DNA of 64,000 bases from Balanoglossus misakiensis. Lineage: Eukaryota; Hemichordata. The notes beneath the pieces were generated by a model that saw only the letters and a list, made by a program, of their open reading frames with translations, was not told the origin of the DNA and did not search any database. The position numbers and the translations under genes are program-made. The stretch covers positions 3,596,001-3,660,000 of the forward strand of contig CM082589.2 of the NCBI GenBank assembly GCA_040954595.2, given 5' to 3'. Shown here in pieces: positions 1 to 13,000 of this stretch (position 1 is its first letter; every line of letters begins with the position of its first letter).

Positions 1-1057
1 CGGGCTCAAGGAATCTTTCGTCAGGTTCCTGGAAAGGAACAGCCTCAACAGGGGCAACTGTCTCAGGTCTAAGGATCATTTCTGCTTGGGCTAACTGCGT
101 GTCAAACGGCAAACCAGTGGCTGGTTGTTTTTCATCCGGTGGGTACACGTCAGCCTCGGCCCTGAAAAGCATGGCTGGGGTTCTTTCGACCGCATGGCCA
201 GTGTCAACCTCATCTGTAGCCTCCAGTGGTTGGCTTCTGATCGCGTCAATTTTGTCGTAGCTGATGGGCTCTTCCGTGACAGGTTTAGCCTTGGCGAGCT
301 GCTCTGGTTCTTTTGAGACTAGCACAGTTCTCTCGGTGGGAGTGGCCGTTTTCTGGGCGGTGATTTCGTACTGGCCGAACGGCTTCTCCAGCTCCAGTTC
401 GAACGTGGTCACTTCTTGGGGCAGTTCCTTGGCGACGTCGTAGTTGATCAGACCTTTGCTGACCGCTTCCGACAGGGGGACGCGCTCTCCCGTGGTGTGG
501 TCGATGATGCCGCCCGTCTGGAGTTGGTACTCCAGCACCTGAACGGCAAGAGTCTTGTCCACCAGACCTCGCTCCTGAGCATCGGCGGTCGACAAGCGGT
601 CCCCTGACACGGGATCGATAATACCTCCAGTGATCAGCTGCTCCTGCAGTGTCTTCTTGGCGGTGTCTTCATCTATCAATCCTCTCTGGACTGCTTCTAG
701 CACCGGCACGGTCTCTCCGGTCGTCTTGTCCACAAGCTCGGTTGGCACTTGGAATTCGACGACCATTTTCTCCGGGGCGACTATCCTCTCAACCACCGGC
801 ACGGCCTCGCCGGTTGTCGGGCTCAGGCCAGCCTCCTCTCTCTGTTTGGTCTGCAGCGTGGTTCTCAGCTCGGTGAGGACAGTTTCCGTGGTCACGGTGA
901 CGCGCTCGAAGCTGGTTCTGAGTTCGTCCATCGTGTGCCGGAGTTCCGTACTCTGTTCGGGTTTCAGTTTGTCTCTGTTCAGCATTTCGAAGTTTTCGGC
1001 TTCTTGCAAGGTTACGCTGACCGTCTGTCGGTAGTGTTGCACCTCTTCAAAAATCAC
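1..1057 (-). CDS. Exon with spectrin-repeat end and second plectin-repeat island, runs off the window
   Basis: Opens at 1057 after TTTTTGGAAACAG in phase 0: [40 protein letters not shown] (end of a spectrin repeat). Then come at least three plectin-like repeats ([60 protein letters not shown]). A Pro/Glu/Thr-rich stretch follows to the edge with no stop. It is richer in C/G at third positions than the giant exon. Its 3' end is outside the window. Confidence 0.88.
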   Translation of the reverse strand, partial: MIFEEVQHYRQTVSVTLQEAENFEMLNRDKLKPEQSTELRHTMDELRTSFERVTVTTETVLTELRTTLQTKQREEAGLSPTTGEAVPVVERIVAPEKMVVEFQVPTELVDKTTGETVPVLEAVQRGLIDEDTAKKTLQEQLITGGIIDPVSGDRLSTADAQERGLVDKTLAVQVLEYQLQTGGIIDHTTGERVPLSEAVSKGLINYDVAKELPQEVTTFELELEKPFGQYEITAQKTATPTERTVLVSKEPEQLAKAKPVTEEPISYDKIDAIRSQPLEATDEVDTGHAVERTPAMLFRAEADVYPPDEKQPATGLPFDTQLAQAEMILRPETVAPVEAVPFQEPDERFLEP

Positions 1058-4000
1058 CTGTTTCCAAAAATATGAAAGTAGCAACAGTGGTCAGTACAAT
1101 GCATCAAGTCCAGTACATCCTCAAGATAGTAGACGACTCAAAATTAAGAATATTGTCATTTTCCTGAATGTTATATATATATTGGCAATAAAAACAATCC
1201 TTGAAGATTCACTGCACATCCTACCATGTGTTCTTCGACTCTGACTGTCAGCACTTCAACCGTTTCCATGGTAACGACCTGGGTGACCAACTTGGCCTCG
1301 GTGGCTTTCACAAATCTCAAGTGTGTTGTCAAATCAGTCATCAAACCGCTGTACTCCTTTTTCAGGGCCGCCTAAAAACAAAATGGTAAAGAAACAAACT
1401 TGGCTCAGCTAGGATCTTTCACCTGATTGTTTCTATATTTATTGAATGTTAAATTGTTGGTTATAAATTTCCACACTCCGCATTTATATTGGAATCTGTT
1501 TTTAATATGATATGAATTATTAATCATGTTATCAAATCCCATGAAACTTTAGCTTCATCCTGACTATAAGTAATTATTATTACCATTACCTGTTCAACCT
1601 TTGTGAACTGATCTTCACATTTTCTCACAATCGGTTTGACTTTGACACCAAGTTTCTCGTATCTTGTCTTAAGCTCGTTCATCTTCTTGGGAAGCTCGGT
1701 CTGCTGCGGCTTCTTCAGCTTTGTCTTGTTCTTCTTGAAGAACTCCTCGCTTCTGCCGAGTGTCTCGGCGATGATGTTGGCTTGCTCTATGATGTCATAC
1801 TGAAGGGCCTGTCACAGGTACAAAGGCAAAGATGTTAGGTGTAGTACAAATGACAAATATCAAGATGTTAAACTTTAGTTCATACTTAGAGAGCAACTTA
1901 CCCGCACTAAGATGACATGTATTTTCATCGCGTGCTGTTCCTTGGGCATGGCTGGAATCTCTTTGATCTTCTTCTCCATGTTCGTAACCCAGCCAAGTTG
2001 GTCTTCCAGAAGTTTCATGTTGCGTCTGTACTGGACTTCTGCGCCTCCTTTGAGTATCTGCGAGGCAGAGAAGGGAAACGTCATCAGTTGGTGTATCGCG
2101 CTCCAACCATGCAAGAGGGATTAGTGTATGTGTGTGTTCACTTGTGGAACGTTTGGCAGTGGTGTCCCCAGTCTGTAAACTTACCTCTCCCCTGTCTTCA
2201 AGTCTCTCAAGACTCCTGAGGGCCTCTTGGATTTTTCTGAGTCTCTCCGCTGACTTGTCAATCAAGTTCTCGTATCCCTGCTGCAGATCGTGACTCTTTT
2301 GGTGAAGCTCTTCACGCTGTTCTGGTTTGAGGGCGTCTCTGTGTTCACTCAGGAATTTCTCCGTGGCAAACAATTCCTTGCTGATTGGATCCTTGTGATT
2401 TGCAACATCCTCCATGAAGGCCTAGGGTTATGAGTAACGATAGAAATGGGTTTATTTCAGGATGAATTTGTCGAACCTCATGTTCTAGCTGTCGAGAATT
2501 CTGCAGTGTCTGACCATCATCACTCAAACAGACTTATCAGTATAGAAACTCACTCACTCACTCACTCACCCACTAACTCTCACTAACTCATTTATTCTTT
2601 CCCACACTCACACACACAATCTCATTCACTCAAAATGGACAGGAGCTTTTGAGATACAAGTGAATATATAGTTAAATACAGTACACCATTTTATTTTTAA
2701 GTGCAGGACATGCAATAACTATACGGTCATGAGAATATACGCAATTATGAACAACTTATGATTTGGCTATATATTTGCGCATATTTGCATCAGAAGGGAC
2801 TGCAGAGTAAAACATTGACCACTCAATTTAATGATAGAATATATCTCTGATGAAACATGTTTAACAGTGATCAAAGGGTGAAATAATAGAATGAAATTAC
2901 TACAACCACCGTTGCATTAAAAGAAACAGAAACTGAAATACAAACAAGAACAAGAAGCTTTGTGTTTCCATGAAATGCAAAGATCACAGCCAATAATTTG
3001 TTTAGCTTTAAAACACAAAAACCTTTACTTTCAAATTGTTAAAGCCAGTTTTATTGGTGCAAAAAGACATTCCTTTCTATTACACCTGATTTTCAGTCAC
3101 ATTATTTGGCAGGCAAAGTGCAAACCAAAAATAATTTGTCTGCTGTTTGAGAAGCCAACTTTTACAGAAGGAACGTACTAGGCATGGACATTCAGACAGG
3201 CAGGCAGACAGACAGACAGAGACAATATGCAGGAAAGCCAAATGGATTATAATGTTAGTGCATTAACCCTTTCACCACAATGGTTCCATCCAAACTCATT
3301 GTCTCTATGGTAAACTGGGTCTCTAAAGTAGGAACTGGGGGTGAAAGGGCTAATAAGAACATCACCAAGACATCGGATAAATGGTTTAGTACCACATACC
3401 TCAGATTCTAGCAAGATATTCTGAGAGAGAAAGCACAAAATGCAAAGAGGAAAAAAACACTCATTCAGGGGGAGAGACTGAAACTCGCAATTGTTATGAT
3501 ACATGCGAATTCTGATGAGTTGTGATTAGTATATTGTCATGACGGAGAAAGATGGACAGAAGAATGACAGATTGGATTAGATGAAGCCATTTCTATGGCA
3601 GTGGAGAGGGGTTTTGTATTTTTAGTATATGACAACGTTGAATTTACAGTTAGTTCTTGCTTGACTGAAACACAGCTAGTTTCCACTTCTCATTGTGCTG
3701 TATAACGAACAAAACATGTGATACCAGCAAACGCACCCCATTTTTCCTGCCCACACAAAAGTCAAAACTGCCACCTTAACAAAGACTGGCTCACAATAAG
3801 ACAAAGACGGAAACACCCAGTATGATGATAAGATGGAAGAATTGATTTGAGCATTAACATCAAAATAATCCGACCTATATTTTACACTAAAATATGCATT
3901 CTGAAATGTTAGCTTCTGTTTCCCTATATGGTACTTCTTGAATTGATTGTCCTTATAGTTTGGACCTGCAAACTGTCAAAGGGTTAACATTCACTCACTT

Positions 4001-7000
4001 GTTGCTCTTCAAGCTGTTTGTTGAGGTCGTCGGAAGTCTTGGCTATTGGTTGCTGAGCTTCAAGATGGGCCGTGGCACTGGACACCCAAGAGTTGAGTCT
4101 GTCCAGGTTATGCACCAAGCCATCATACTCAGGCTTCAGTTCCACCTGTAAAGGAGAAGTAAATAGTCAAAAGGTGCAAAATTTGATAGAATTCACAGTA
4201 TCGAAGCCTGATTGCAGACATTGTTTAAATGTATACCTATACTTCAATAACAGTTTAATTTATAGTGGATGTTATTAGAGGCAAAATGTATACTTCATGT
4301 AATGGATGAGAGCCATTTTTCGTAGACCAAAGCAATCTGAAAAGACCCTTTCTCACCTGTTCTCTGTGCGTCTGCAAGTCTTGTAATCTATCCCTGAGCT
4401 GTCGTAGTCTCTCCTCTGACATGGAGATGACAAGGTCGTACCCGGTTCTTACAGACAACATCACAGCTCTCAGAGCAGTGTCTTGTTCCTCAGTGAGATG
4501 TTCAGCTGTGACACTGAGGTAGTTGTCTGCCGTGTCTAAGGCCTCACTGATTGGGGGTTTGTGGCTTATCACCTCTTCAAGGAAGGCCTAGGAAAAACAA
4601 CAAACATGTTTTAGGGTTATTCCCTCTAGATATTTTCCCACTGGACACTTGCGACATTGTGGCGTTCACACAGGGACCACTGAAACATCTCTGAAACGCA
4701 TCAGCTCAAACATCAGCTCAAATACTTCCATAAAATACTATGTGTGAACGGTTCAAGTGGTCCTGGAATGATTCAGATTTGAGACGGTTTTGCTGGCCAG
4801 ACCTGAGTTGGAAGGATTAACACTTATATGCAACATGCTGTCTATGGGACCAAGCCACTTTAATTTTGTGTGCGAGGACACAAAGCGACTCACAAGATTA
4901 AACCTCTGCACATTACAGAACTTTGAATTGATATAGCAAAGTCAATGATGATGCACACATGACATCATACAACACAGCGAAAACGTCGGAAAATAACAGT
5001 CTCACCTCGTGATCTCTCAGCTGCTGGGTCAGTTTGGGAACATCTTCACTGATTGGTTCCTGATTGGACAACTGGCTATCTGCATCTCGAACCCATTCCT
5101 CTTGGTCCTTCAGTTTCTTTGTGATTTTGTCATAATGGTCCATCAATGGTAGCTTCGAGAGTTGAAAAAGTAAAAAGAAAATAGTTGTACATCTACTACC
5201 CTATAAACTACAGACAAGGCATTTTGTGTAGGAATGTTTTGTGACGTGAAGAGACCTGTTTGGAGAAAATTGTTAGGGTTATTTTTTTATTAATACTTAC
5301 TCCTGTTCACTTACTTACCACAACATGTCCAAAACTTACCCCTGCTCGTCTTCAACATTAGGTCATTCCACGTGCACAAGCTTTGAGAAAAATGTCATTA
5401 ACTATGAAGAAAAGGTATTCAGCTTTGATTTTGCTACGGTTATTAACACATATATAAGAATTGACCCTCAGGTTTCGAAACTGAAAAAGAAACTGATTAA
5501 GTTAGGACAAACTGTGACCATATAACAATAATTATGATGGCAAAAGAGCTATCTTAAAAACTGTCATGATAGTAAACAAATAAAGCATGCATTTTTTTAT
5601 CAATCACCTCTTCGCCGTTCATGTTGACCATAATCCTCTCCATCCTGGAATGGACGTCTTCGGTCTCCGTTCTGGTGATCATCTCAGTCGGTGCCACTTC
5701 AAAGCTCTCCGGTTCCGTCTTGAGCTTCTCTGCCATCTCCACATCAATCAGACCGTGCTCCAGGGCTTCCTCAACAGAAAGATGGTCTCCTGTTCTGGGA
5801 TGGATGACTTCAGCCACCACACGCCTCCCTGTTGTGACTTCCACCTCACTTTCCGGTTCCTTCGTGAGCTTATCAGCAGTTTCTGCATCAATCAGTCCCC
5901 TGTGTAAGGCCTCTTCGATTGACAGATGTTCCCCGGTGTTTGGATCAACTATGTCTGCTGTCACTCGTCTTTCGCTTGTGACAAGCCTTTCAGCGATAAC
6001 AGTTGTCGATATTTGGATCTCCCCCTCTCCAGGTTCTTTCGCTAGTTTTTCAGCAGTCTCGGGATCAATGATGCCAAGATTCAAAGCCTCCTCAACTGTA
6101 AGCACCTGCCCGGTTTTCGGATCGACGACCTCTGACCTCATCTGTCCTGATGTTGTCACGATTCTTCTCTGCGTTTCCATGGTGGTGGTCGTCTCCACTC
6201 CCCGGTCACCTTGGGCAGTGAGCAACTTGTCGGCCGTTTCTTGACTGATCAATCCAACCCTGACGGCTTCTTCGATCGGGATTCTCTTTCCCGTCGTAGG
6301 ATGTACCACAGTGGCTCTGATTTGCCTTTCCACAGATACCAAACCTTCTTCCGGGACCTCATCAGCAAACAATGCCTCTGCCACGTCCATGCCAATCAAC
6401 CTTATACCAACAGCTTCTTTCACTGTCAGTTGTTTGCCAGTTGAAGGGTCAGTGATGCCCCCATCCTGTAACTGTTCTTTAAGAAGTTTTGTAGCTACAC
6501 TCTTGGGAATGAGTCCTCTCTCAACAGCATCCCCAATTGGCACATTCTCTCCTGTACGTGGATCTAAGATTCCACCAGATGAAAGCTGGTCTTTAGCAAG
6601 TCTTTCAGCCAAGTCATTATCAATAAGTCCTCTTTCCAGAGACTCCAAGATGGTAAGATGTTCACCAGTCCTTGGGTCCACTATGCCACCATTCTTCAGT
6701 TCTTCAAGAAGAATCTTCTCAGCCACATCCCTGCTGATTAGACCTCTTCTCAAGGCTTCCTGGATAGAAAGATACTCTCCAGTAGATGGGTCTTTTATTC
6801 CACCAGACGGCACCTTGCTTTCAGGGAGACGAGCTGCAGTCACTGGTTCGACACGTTCTCTTCGTATTGTTTCCATCATTGGTAGTTCCCTTCCATCTAT
6901 AGTCCTGATCTCACCGTCAGTCATATCAAATGCTGTTGTTGTAACTGGTTGTTTTTCTCTGGCTTCGTTTATCATCCTCTCAGCTGTGTCCCGGTCTATT

Positions 7001-10000
7001 AGTCCAATATTCACTGCCTCATCCACAGGAATGCGTTTTCCTGTCTTGGGGTCCAATACATGTATGATGACTTGACCTTCAGTTGGTTGGGGTTCTGTCC
7101 CGACTCTTCTTACTGGACCAGGTTGATAGACTCCCATTTCGACTACAGTACTCTTCTCTACGACAATCCTTTCCGGTATCACAGGTGGTGCCATCTCCCA
7201 TGTGGTTGGTGTCTGAGCTATCTCAGCAGGTATGATACCTCGTTCTATGGCAGTCTCAAGAGGGACCTTCTCACCAGTCTGTGTGTCAAGTACACCACCC
7301 GTTGCAAGTTGCCTGGTAAAAACTCTTCGTAAAGTCTCTTCATCAATCAGTCCAAGTCTGAGAGCATCAGCCAGGGGGACGTACTCATGAGTTGCTGGCT
7401 CAAGAATACCACCTCCTTGTCTCAGCTGATCTTCAACAATCTTCTGACAAGTTTCATGGTCAATAAGACCCCGTTTCAGAGCTTCAGCCAGGGTCACTTT
7501 TTCTCCAGTCTTTGGGTCTAAGATCCCTCCGTCCACTAACTCATAAGTGACCATAGTCTCCACGGTCTCCCTACCCACCAGGCCACGACGGAGTCCTTCT
7601 GCGAGGGTTACTCTGTCACCACTTACTGTGTCCAGAATACCACCATGCTCAATCTGAGACTGGAATAGTTTAGTAGCTGTGTCATTGTCAATCAGTCCAA
7701 AGCAGACTGACTCTGTGACAGTTAATCTTTCACCAGATGTTGGGTGAACGATACCCCCTGACACAAGCTGCTCTTCAAGAATGTTGATTTTCTTCTCCTC
7801 TGTGATGATGCCCTCCTTTTCAGCTTCCTTCAGAGTCACTGGTTTCCCAGCTTCATTTCGAAGGACAGCTGGCGCTATTCCTTCCTTTGTTGCTTTATCA
7901 GCAATCTCTGGCGACACTATTCCTTTGGCAACAGCTTCCTCAAGGACCACAATATCTCCTGTGTTGGGATCAATGATACCTCCCAAGACAATTTGTTCCT
8001 TTACCACCTCTACTGCTGTATTGGCCTCAATTACTTTACGCTGGATAGCCTCTGCGAGATCTAAATCTTCTCCAGTTTTCGGATCAGTTATACCACCTGA
8101 TTTCAGCTGATCACTCAGTAATTTGGTAGCCATGTCGGTATCTATCAGACCAAGTTTGCGAGCTTCTTCCACAGACACTTGATCGCCATTCTGTGGATTG
8201 ACAATACCACCTGCATCAACTTCACTCAGCAGGGCTTTCCTGGCAGTGCCTCGGTCAATAAGTCCTTTGTCAAGTGCTTCAACAACTGAAACTTTCTTTC
8301 CAGATTCAGGGTCTACAACACTCACAAATATCTGTCTTTGCTGCACTGTTTCAAGTTTCATCTCTGAACTTATGATATGAACTTTTTCAGGAACCACAAC
8401 ATCTTCAGACAACGGTTTCTCTCTTGCTATTTGAGCGGTTGCTGGATCAATCAAACCTCTCTTGACAGCCTCATCAAGTGGAACTTTCTCTCCAGATTTT
8501 GGATCAATGATGCCACCCTTAGCAAGCTGCATTCGAACTAACTGTTCAGTTGTTTCCTCTGATATTAGCTTATACCTGACAGCTTCACTGAGGGGTAATC
8601 TCTCACCAGTTTTGGGGTGAAGAATGCCACCTGATATAAGTTCCTTTTCAAGGAGTCTGTTTGCGGTATCGCTGTCCACCAAACCTTTATCAAGTGCTTC
8701 AATAACTGTTACACTATCACCTGTCTTGGGATCTACAATACTAACAGCTATTTCTTTGGGCTGAACCAATTCTGCTTTCTGAACGGTGACGGATTCAGTC
8801 GCTGAAGGCAATAATTTCCCTGTTGTGCTATCGATTACTACCGTGAAGGAAGGTCTCTCTTCAACAATTTTAGCAATAGAAGATGGCACAAGCTCCGTTT
8901 TCACTGATTCCTCAAGAGGCAGTCTCTCCCCTGATTTTGTATCAATCACACCTCCTCCTGCGACTTGTTCTCTAACAATATCTGCTGCCATTTCAGGGTC
9001 AATCAGTTGCCTATTGACTGCTTCAGCAACTGTCAGTTCTTCATCTGTTTTGGGATCTTTAATACCACCAGATTCAAGTTCTTTTCCAAATAATTGTCTG
9101 GCTGTGTTCCTGTCAATGACACCTTTCTCTAATGCCTCCACTACAGTCAGGGTCCCTCCAGTCTGTGGATCAACGATGCTCACAACTACACGTCTCTGTT
9201 CGACCACTTTCATCTCTCTTCTCACAATGCTGACTTGTTCAGTAGCTTCTGTGGGTATTACATGAGCTCTCTGTGGTTGCTGTTTGACAAGGTCTGCTGT
9301 TGCAGTATCAACTATGCCTTTTTTCACAGCATCTTCAAGAGGTATTCTTTCACCTGATGTAGGATCGAGAACTCCTCCTGTGGCCAGTTGATCTCTGACC
9401 ACATCTGCTGCAGTTTCAGGATCAACTAAACCACGTCTGACTGCCTCTCCAAGAGACAATCGACGTCCACTCTCGGGCTCCAAGATTCCTCCTGTCTCAA
9501 GCTCTTTCTCAAGAAGTTGTACAGCACTGTCTCGGTCAAGAAGTCCAAGTTGAAGAGCTTCCACTACAGACAGTTGCTTGCCAGTTTGTGGATGAACAAT
9601 GGTGACTGTCACTTGTTTCTGTGGAATGACTTCTGTTTTAATTTCTCGCCACACAGTTTCAACTTTCTCAGGCTCTACCAATGTTTGAGGTTCCCTTTCA
9701 ACTACACTGGTAAAGGATGGCATCTCTTCAACAAGTTTGGCAGTAGAAGGAGCAACAAGAGATTTGCTCACAGACTCTTGCAGTGGTACTCTCTCCCCTG
9801 ATTTTGTATCAATCACACCTCCTCCTGCGACTTGTTCTCTAACAATATCTGCTGCCATTTCAGGGTCAATCAGTTGCCTATCAACTGCTTCAGCAACTGT
9901 CAGTTCTTCATCTGTTTTGGGATCTTTAATACCACCAGATTCAAGTTCTTTTCCAAATAATTGTCTGGCTGTGTTCCTGTCAATGACACCTTTCTCTAAT

Positions 10001-13000
10001 GCCTCCACAACAGTGAGGGTTCCTCCAGTCTGTGGATCAACGATGCTCACAACTACACGTCTCTGTTCTACCACTTTCATCTCTCTTCTCACAATGCTGA
10101 CTTGTTCAGTAGCTTCTGTGGGTATCGAACGAGCTTTCCGTGGTTGCTGTTTGACAAGGTCTGCTGTTACAGTATCAACTATGTCTCTTTTAACAGCATC
10201 TTCAAGAGGTATCTTTTCACCTGATGTTGGATCGAGAACTCCTCCTGTGGCAAGTTGATCTCTGACAACATCTGCTGCAGTTTCAGGAACAACTAAACCA
10301 CGTCTGACTGCTTCTCCAAGAGACAATCGACGTCCACTCTCGGGTTCCACGATTCCTCCTGTCTCAAGCTCTTTCTCAAGAAGTTGTACAGCACTGTCTC
10401 GGTCAAGAAGTCCAAGTTGAAGAGCTTCCACTACAGACAGTTGCTTGCCAGTTTGTGGATGAACAATGGTGACTGTCACATGTTTCTGTGGAATGACTTC
10501 TGTTTTAATTTCTCGCCACACAGTTTCCACTTTCTCAGGCTCTACCAATGTTTGAGGTTCGCTTTCAACTACACTGGTAAAGGATGGCATCTCTTCAACA
10601 AGTTTGGCAGTGGAAGGAGCAACAAGAGATTTGCTCACAGACTCTTGCAGTGGTACTCTCTCCCCTGATTTTGTATCAATCACACCTCCTCCTGCGACTT
10701 GTTCTCTCACAATATCTGCTGCCATTTCAGGGTCAATCAGTTGCCTATCGACTGCTTCAGCAACTGTCAGTTCTTCATCTGTTTTGGGATCTTTAATACC
10801 ACCAGATTCATGTTCTTTTCCAAATAATTGTCTCGCTGTGTTCCTGTCAATGACACCTTTCTCTAACGCCTCCACAACAGTGAGGGTTCCTCCAGTCTGT
10901 GGATCAACGATGCTCACAACTACACGTCTCTGTTCTACCACTTTCATCTCTCTTCTCACAATGCTGACTTGTTCAGTAGCTTCTGTGGGTATTATATGAG
11001 CTCTCTGTGGTTGCTGTTTGACAAGGTCTGCTGTTGCAGTATCAACTATGTCTCTTTTCACTGCATCATCAAGAGGTATCTTTTCACCTGATGTTGGATC
11101 AAGAACCCCTCCTGTGGCAAGTTGATCTCTGACAACATCTGCTGCAGTTTCAGGATCAACTAAACCACGTCTGACTGCCTCTCCAAGAGACAATCGACGT
11201 CCACTCTCGGGCTCCAAGATTCCTCCTGTCTCAAGCTCTTTCTCAAGAAGTTGTACAGCACTGTCTCGGTCAAGAAGTCCAAGTTGAAGAGCTTCCACTA
11301 CAGACAGCTGCTTGCCAGTTTGTGGATGAACAATGGTGACTGTCACTTGTTTCTGTGGGATGACTTCTGTTTTAATTTCTCGCCACACAGTTTCAACTTT
11401 CTCAGGCTCTACCAATGTTTGAGGTTCCCTTTCAACTACACTGGTAAAGGATGGCATCTCTTCAACAAGTTTGGCAGTAGAAGGAGCAACAAGAGATTTG
11501 CTCACAGACTCTTGCAGTGGTACTCTCTCCCCTGATTTTGTATCAATCACACCTCCTCCTGCGACTTGTTCTCTAACAATATCTGCTGCCATTTCAGGGT
11601 CAATCAGTTGCCTATCAACTGCTTCAGCAACTGTCAGTTCTTCGTCTGTTTTGGGATCTTTAATACCACCAGATTCAAGTTCTTTTCCAAATAATTGTCT
11701 GGCTGTGTTCCTGTCAATGACACCTTTCTCCAATGCCTCAACAACAGTCAGGGTTCCTCCAGTCTGTGGATCAACGATGCTCACAACTACACGTCTCTGT
11801 TCTACCACTTTCATCTCTCTTCTCACAATGCTCACTTGTTCAGTAGCTTCTGTGGGAATTACTTGAGCTCTCTGTGGTTGCTGTTTGACAAGGTCTGCTG
11901 TTGCAGTATCAACTATGTCTCTTTTAACAGCATCTTCAAGAGGTATCTTTTCACCTGATGTTGGATCAAGAACTCCTCCCGTGGCAAGTTGATCTCTGAC
12001 AACATCTGCTGCAGTTTCAGGATCAACTAAACCACGTCTGACTGCCTCTCCAAGAGACAATCGACGTCCACTCTCGGGTTCCACGATTCCTCCTGTCTCA
12101 AGCTCTTTCTCAAGAAGTTGTACAGCACTGTCTCGGTCAAGAAGTCCAAGTTGAAGAGCTTCCACTACAGACAGTTGCTTGCCAGTTTGTGGATGAACAA
12201 TGGTGACTGTCACTTGTTTCTGTGGAATGACTTCTGTTTTAATTTCTCGCCACACAGTTTCCACTTTCTCAGGCTCTACCAATGTTTGAGGTTCCCTTTC
12301 AACTACACTGGTAAAGGATGGCATCTCTTCAACAAGTTTGGCAGTAGAAGGAGCAACAAGAGATTTGCTCACAGACTCTTGCAGTGGTACTCTCTCCCCT
12401 GATTTTGTATCAATCACACCTCCTCCTCCGACTTGTTCTCTAACAATATCTGCTGCCATTTCAGGGTCAATCAGTTGCCTATCAACTGCTTCAGCAACTG
12501 TCAGTTCTTCATCTGTTTTGGGATCTTTAATACCACCAGATTCAAGTTCTTTTCCAAATAATTGTCTGGCTGTGTTCCTGTCAATGACACCTTTCTCTAA
12601 TGCCTCCACAACAGTGAGGGTCCCTCCAGTCTGTGGATCAACGATGCTCACAACTACACGTCTCTGTTCTACCACTTTCATCTCTCTTCTCACAATGCTG
12701 ACTTGTTCAGTAGCTTCTGTGGGTATCGCACGAGCTTTCTGTGGTTGCTGTTTGACAAGGTCTGCTGTTGCAGTATCAACTATGTCTCTTTTCACTGCAT
12801 CTTCAAGAGGTATCCTTTCACCTGATGTAGGATCGAGAACTCCTCCTGTGGCAAGTTGATCTCTGACAACATCTGCTGCAGTTTCAGGATCAACTAAACC
12901 ACGTCTGACTGCCTCTCCAAGAGACAATCGACGTCCACTCTCGGGCTCCACGATTCCTCCTGTCTCAAGCTCTTTCTCAAGAAGTTGTACAGCATTGTCT

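Larger units (their letters stand above)
2422..3998 (-). other. Intron with microsatellite and a short inverted-end element
   Basis: 1.6 kb between rod exons. It contains a CTCA/CACA-rich run, a CAGA run near 3196-3225 and the 83-bp element at 3267. No exon was recognised. Confidence 0.7.
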
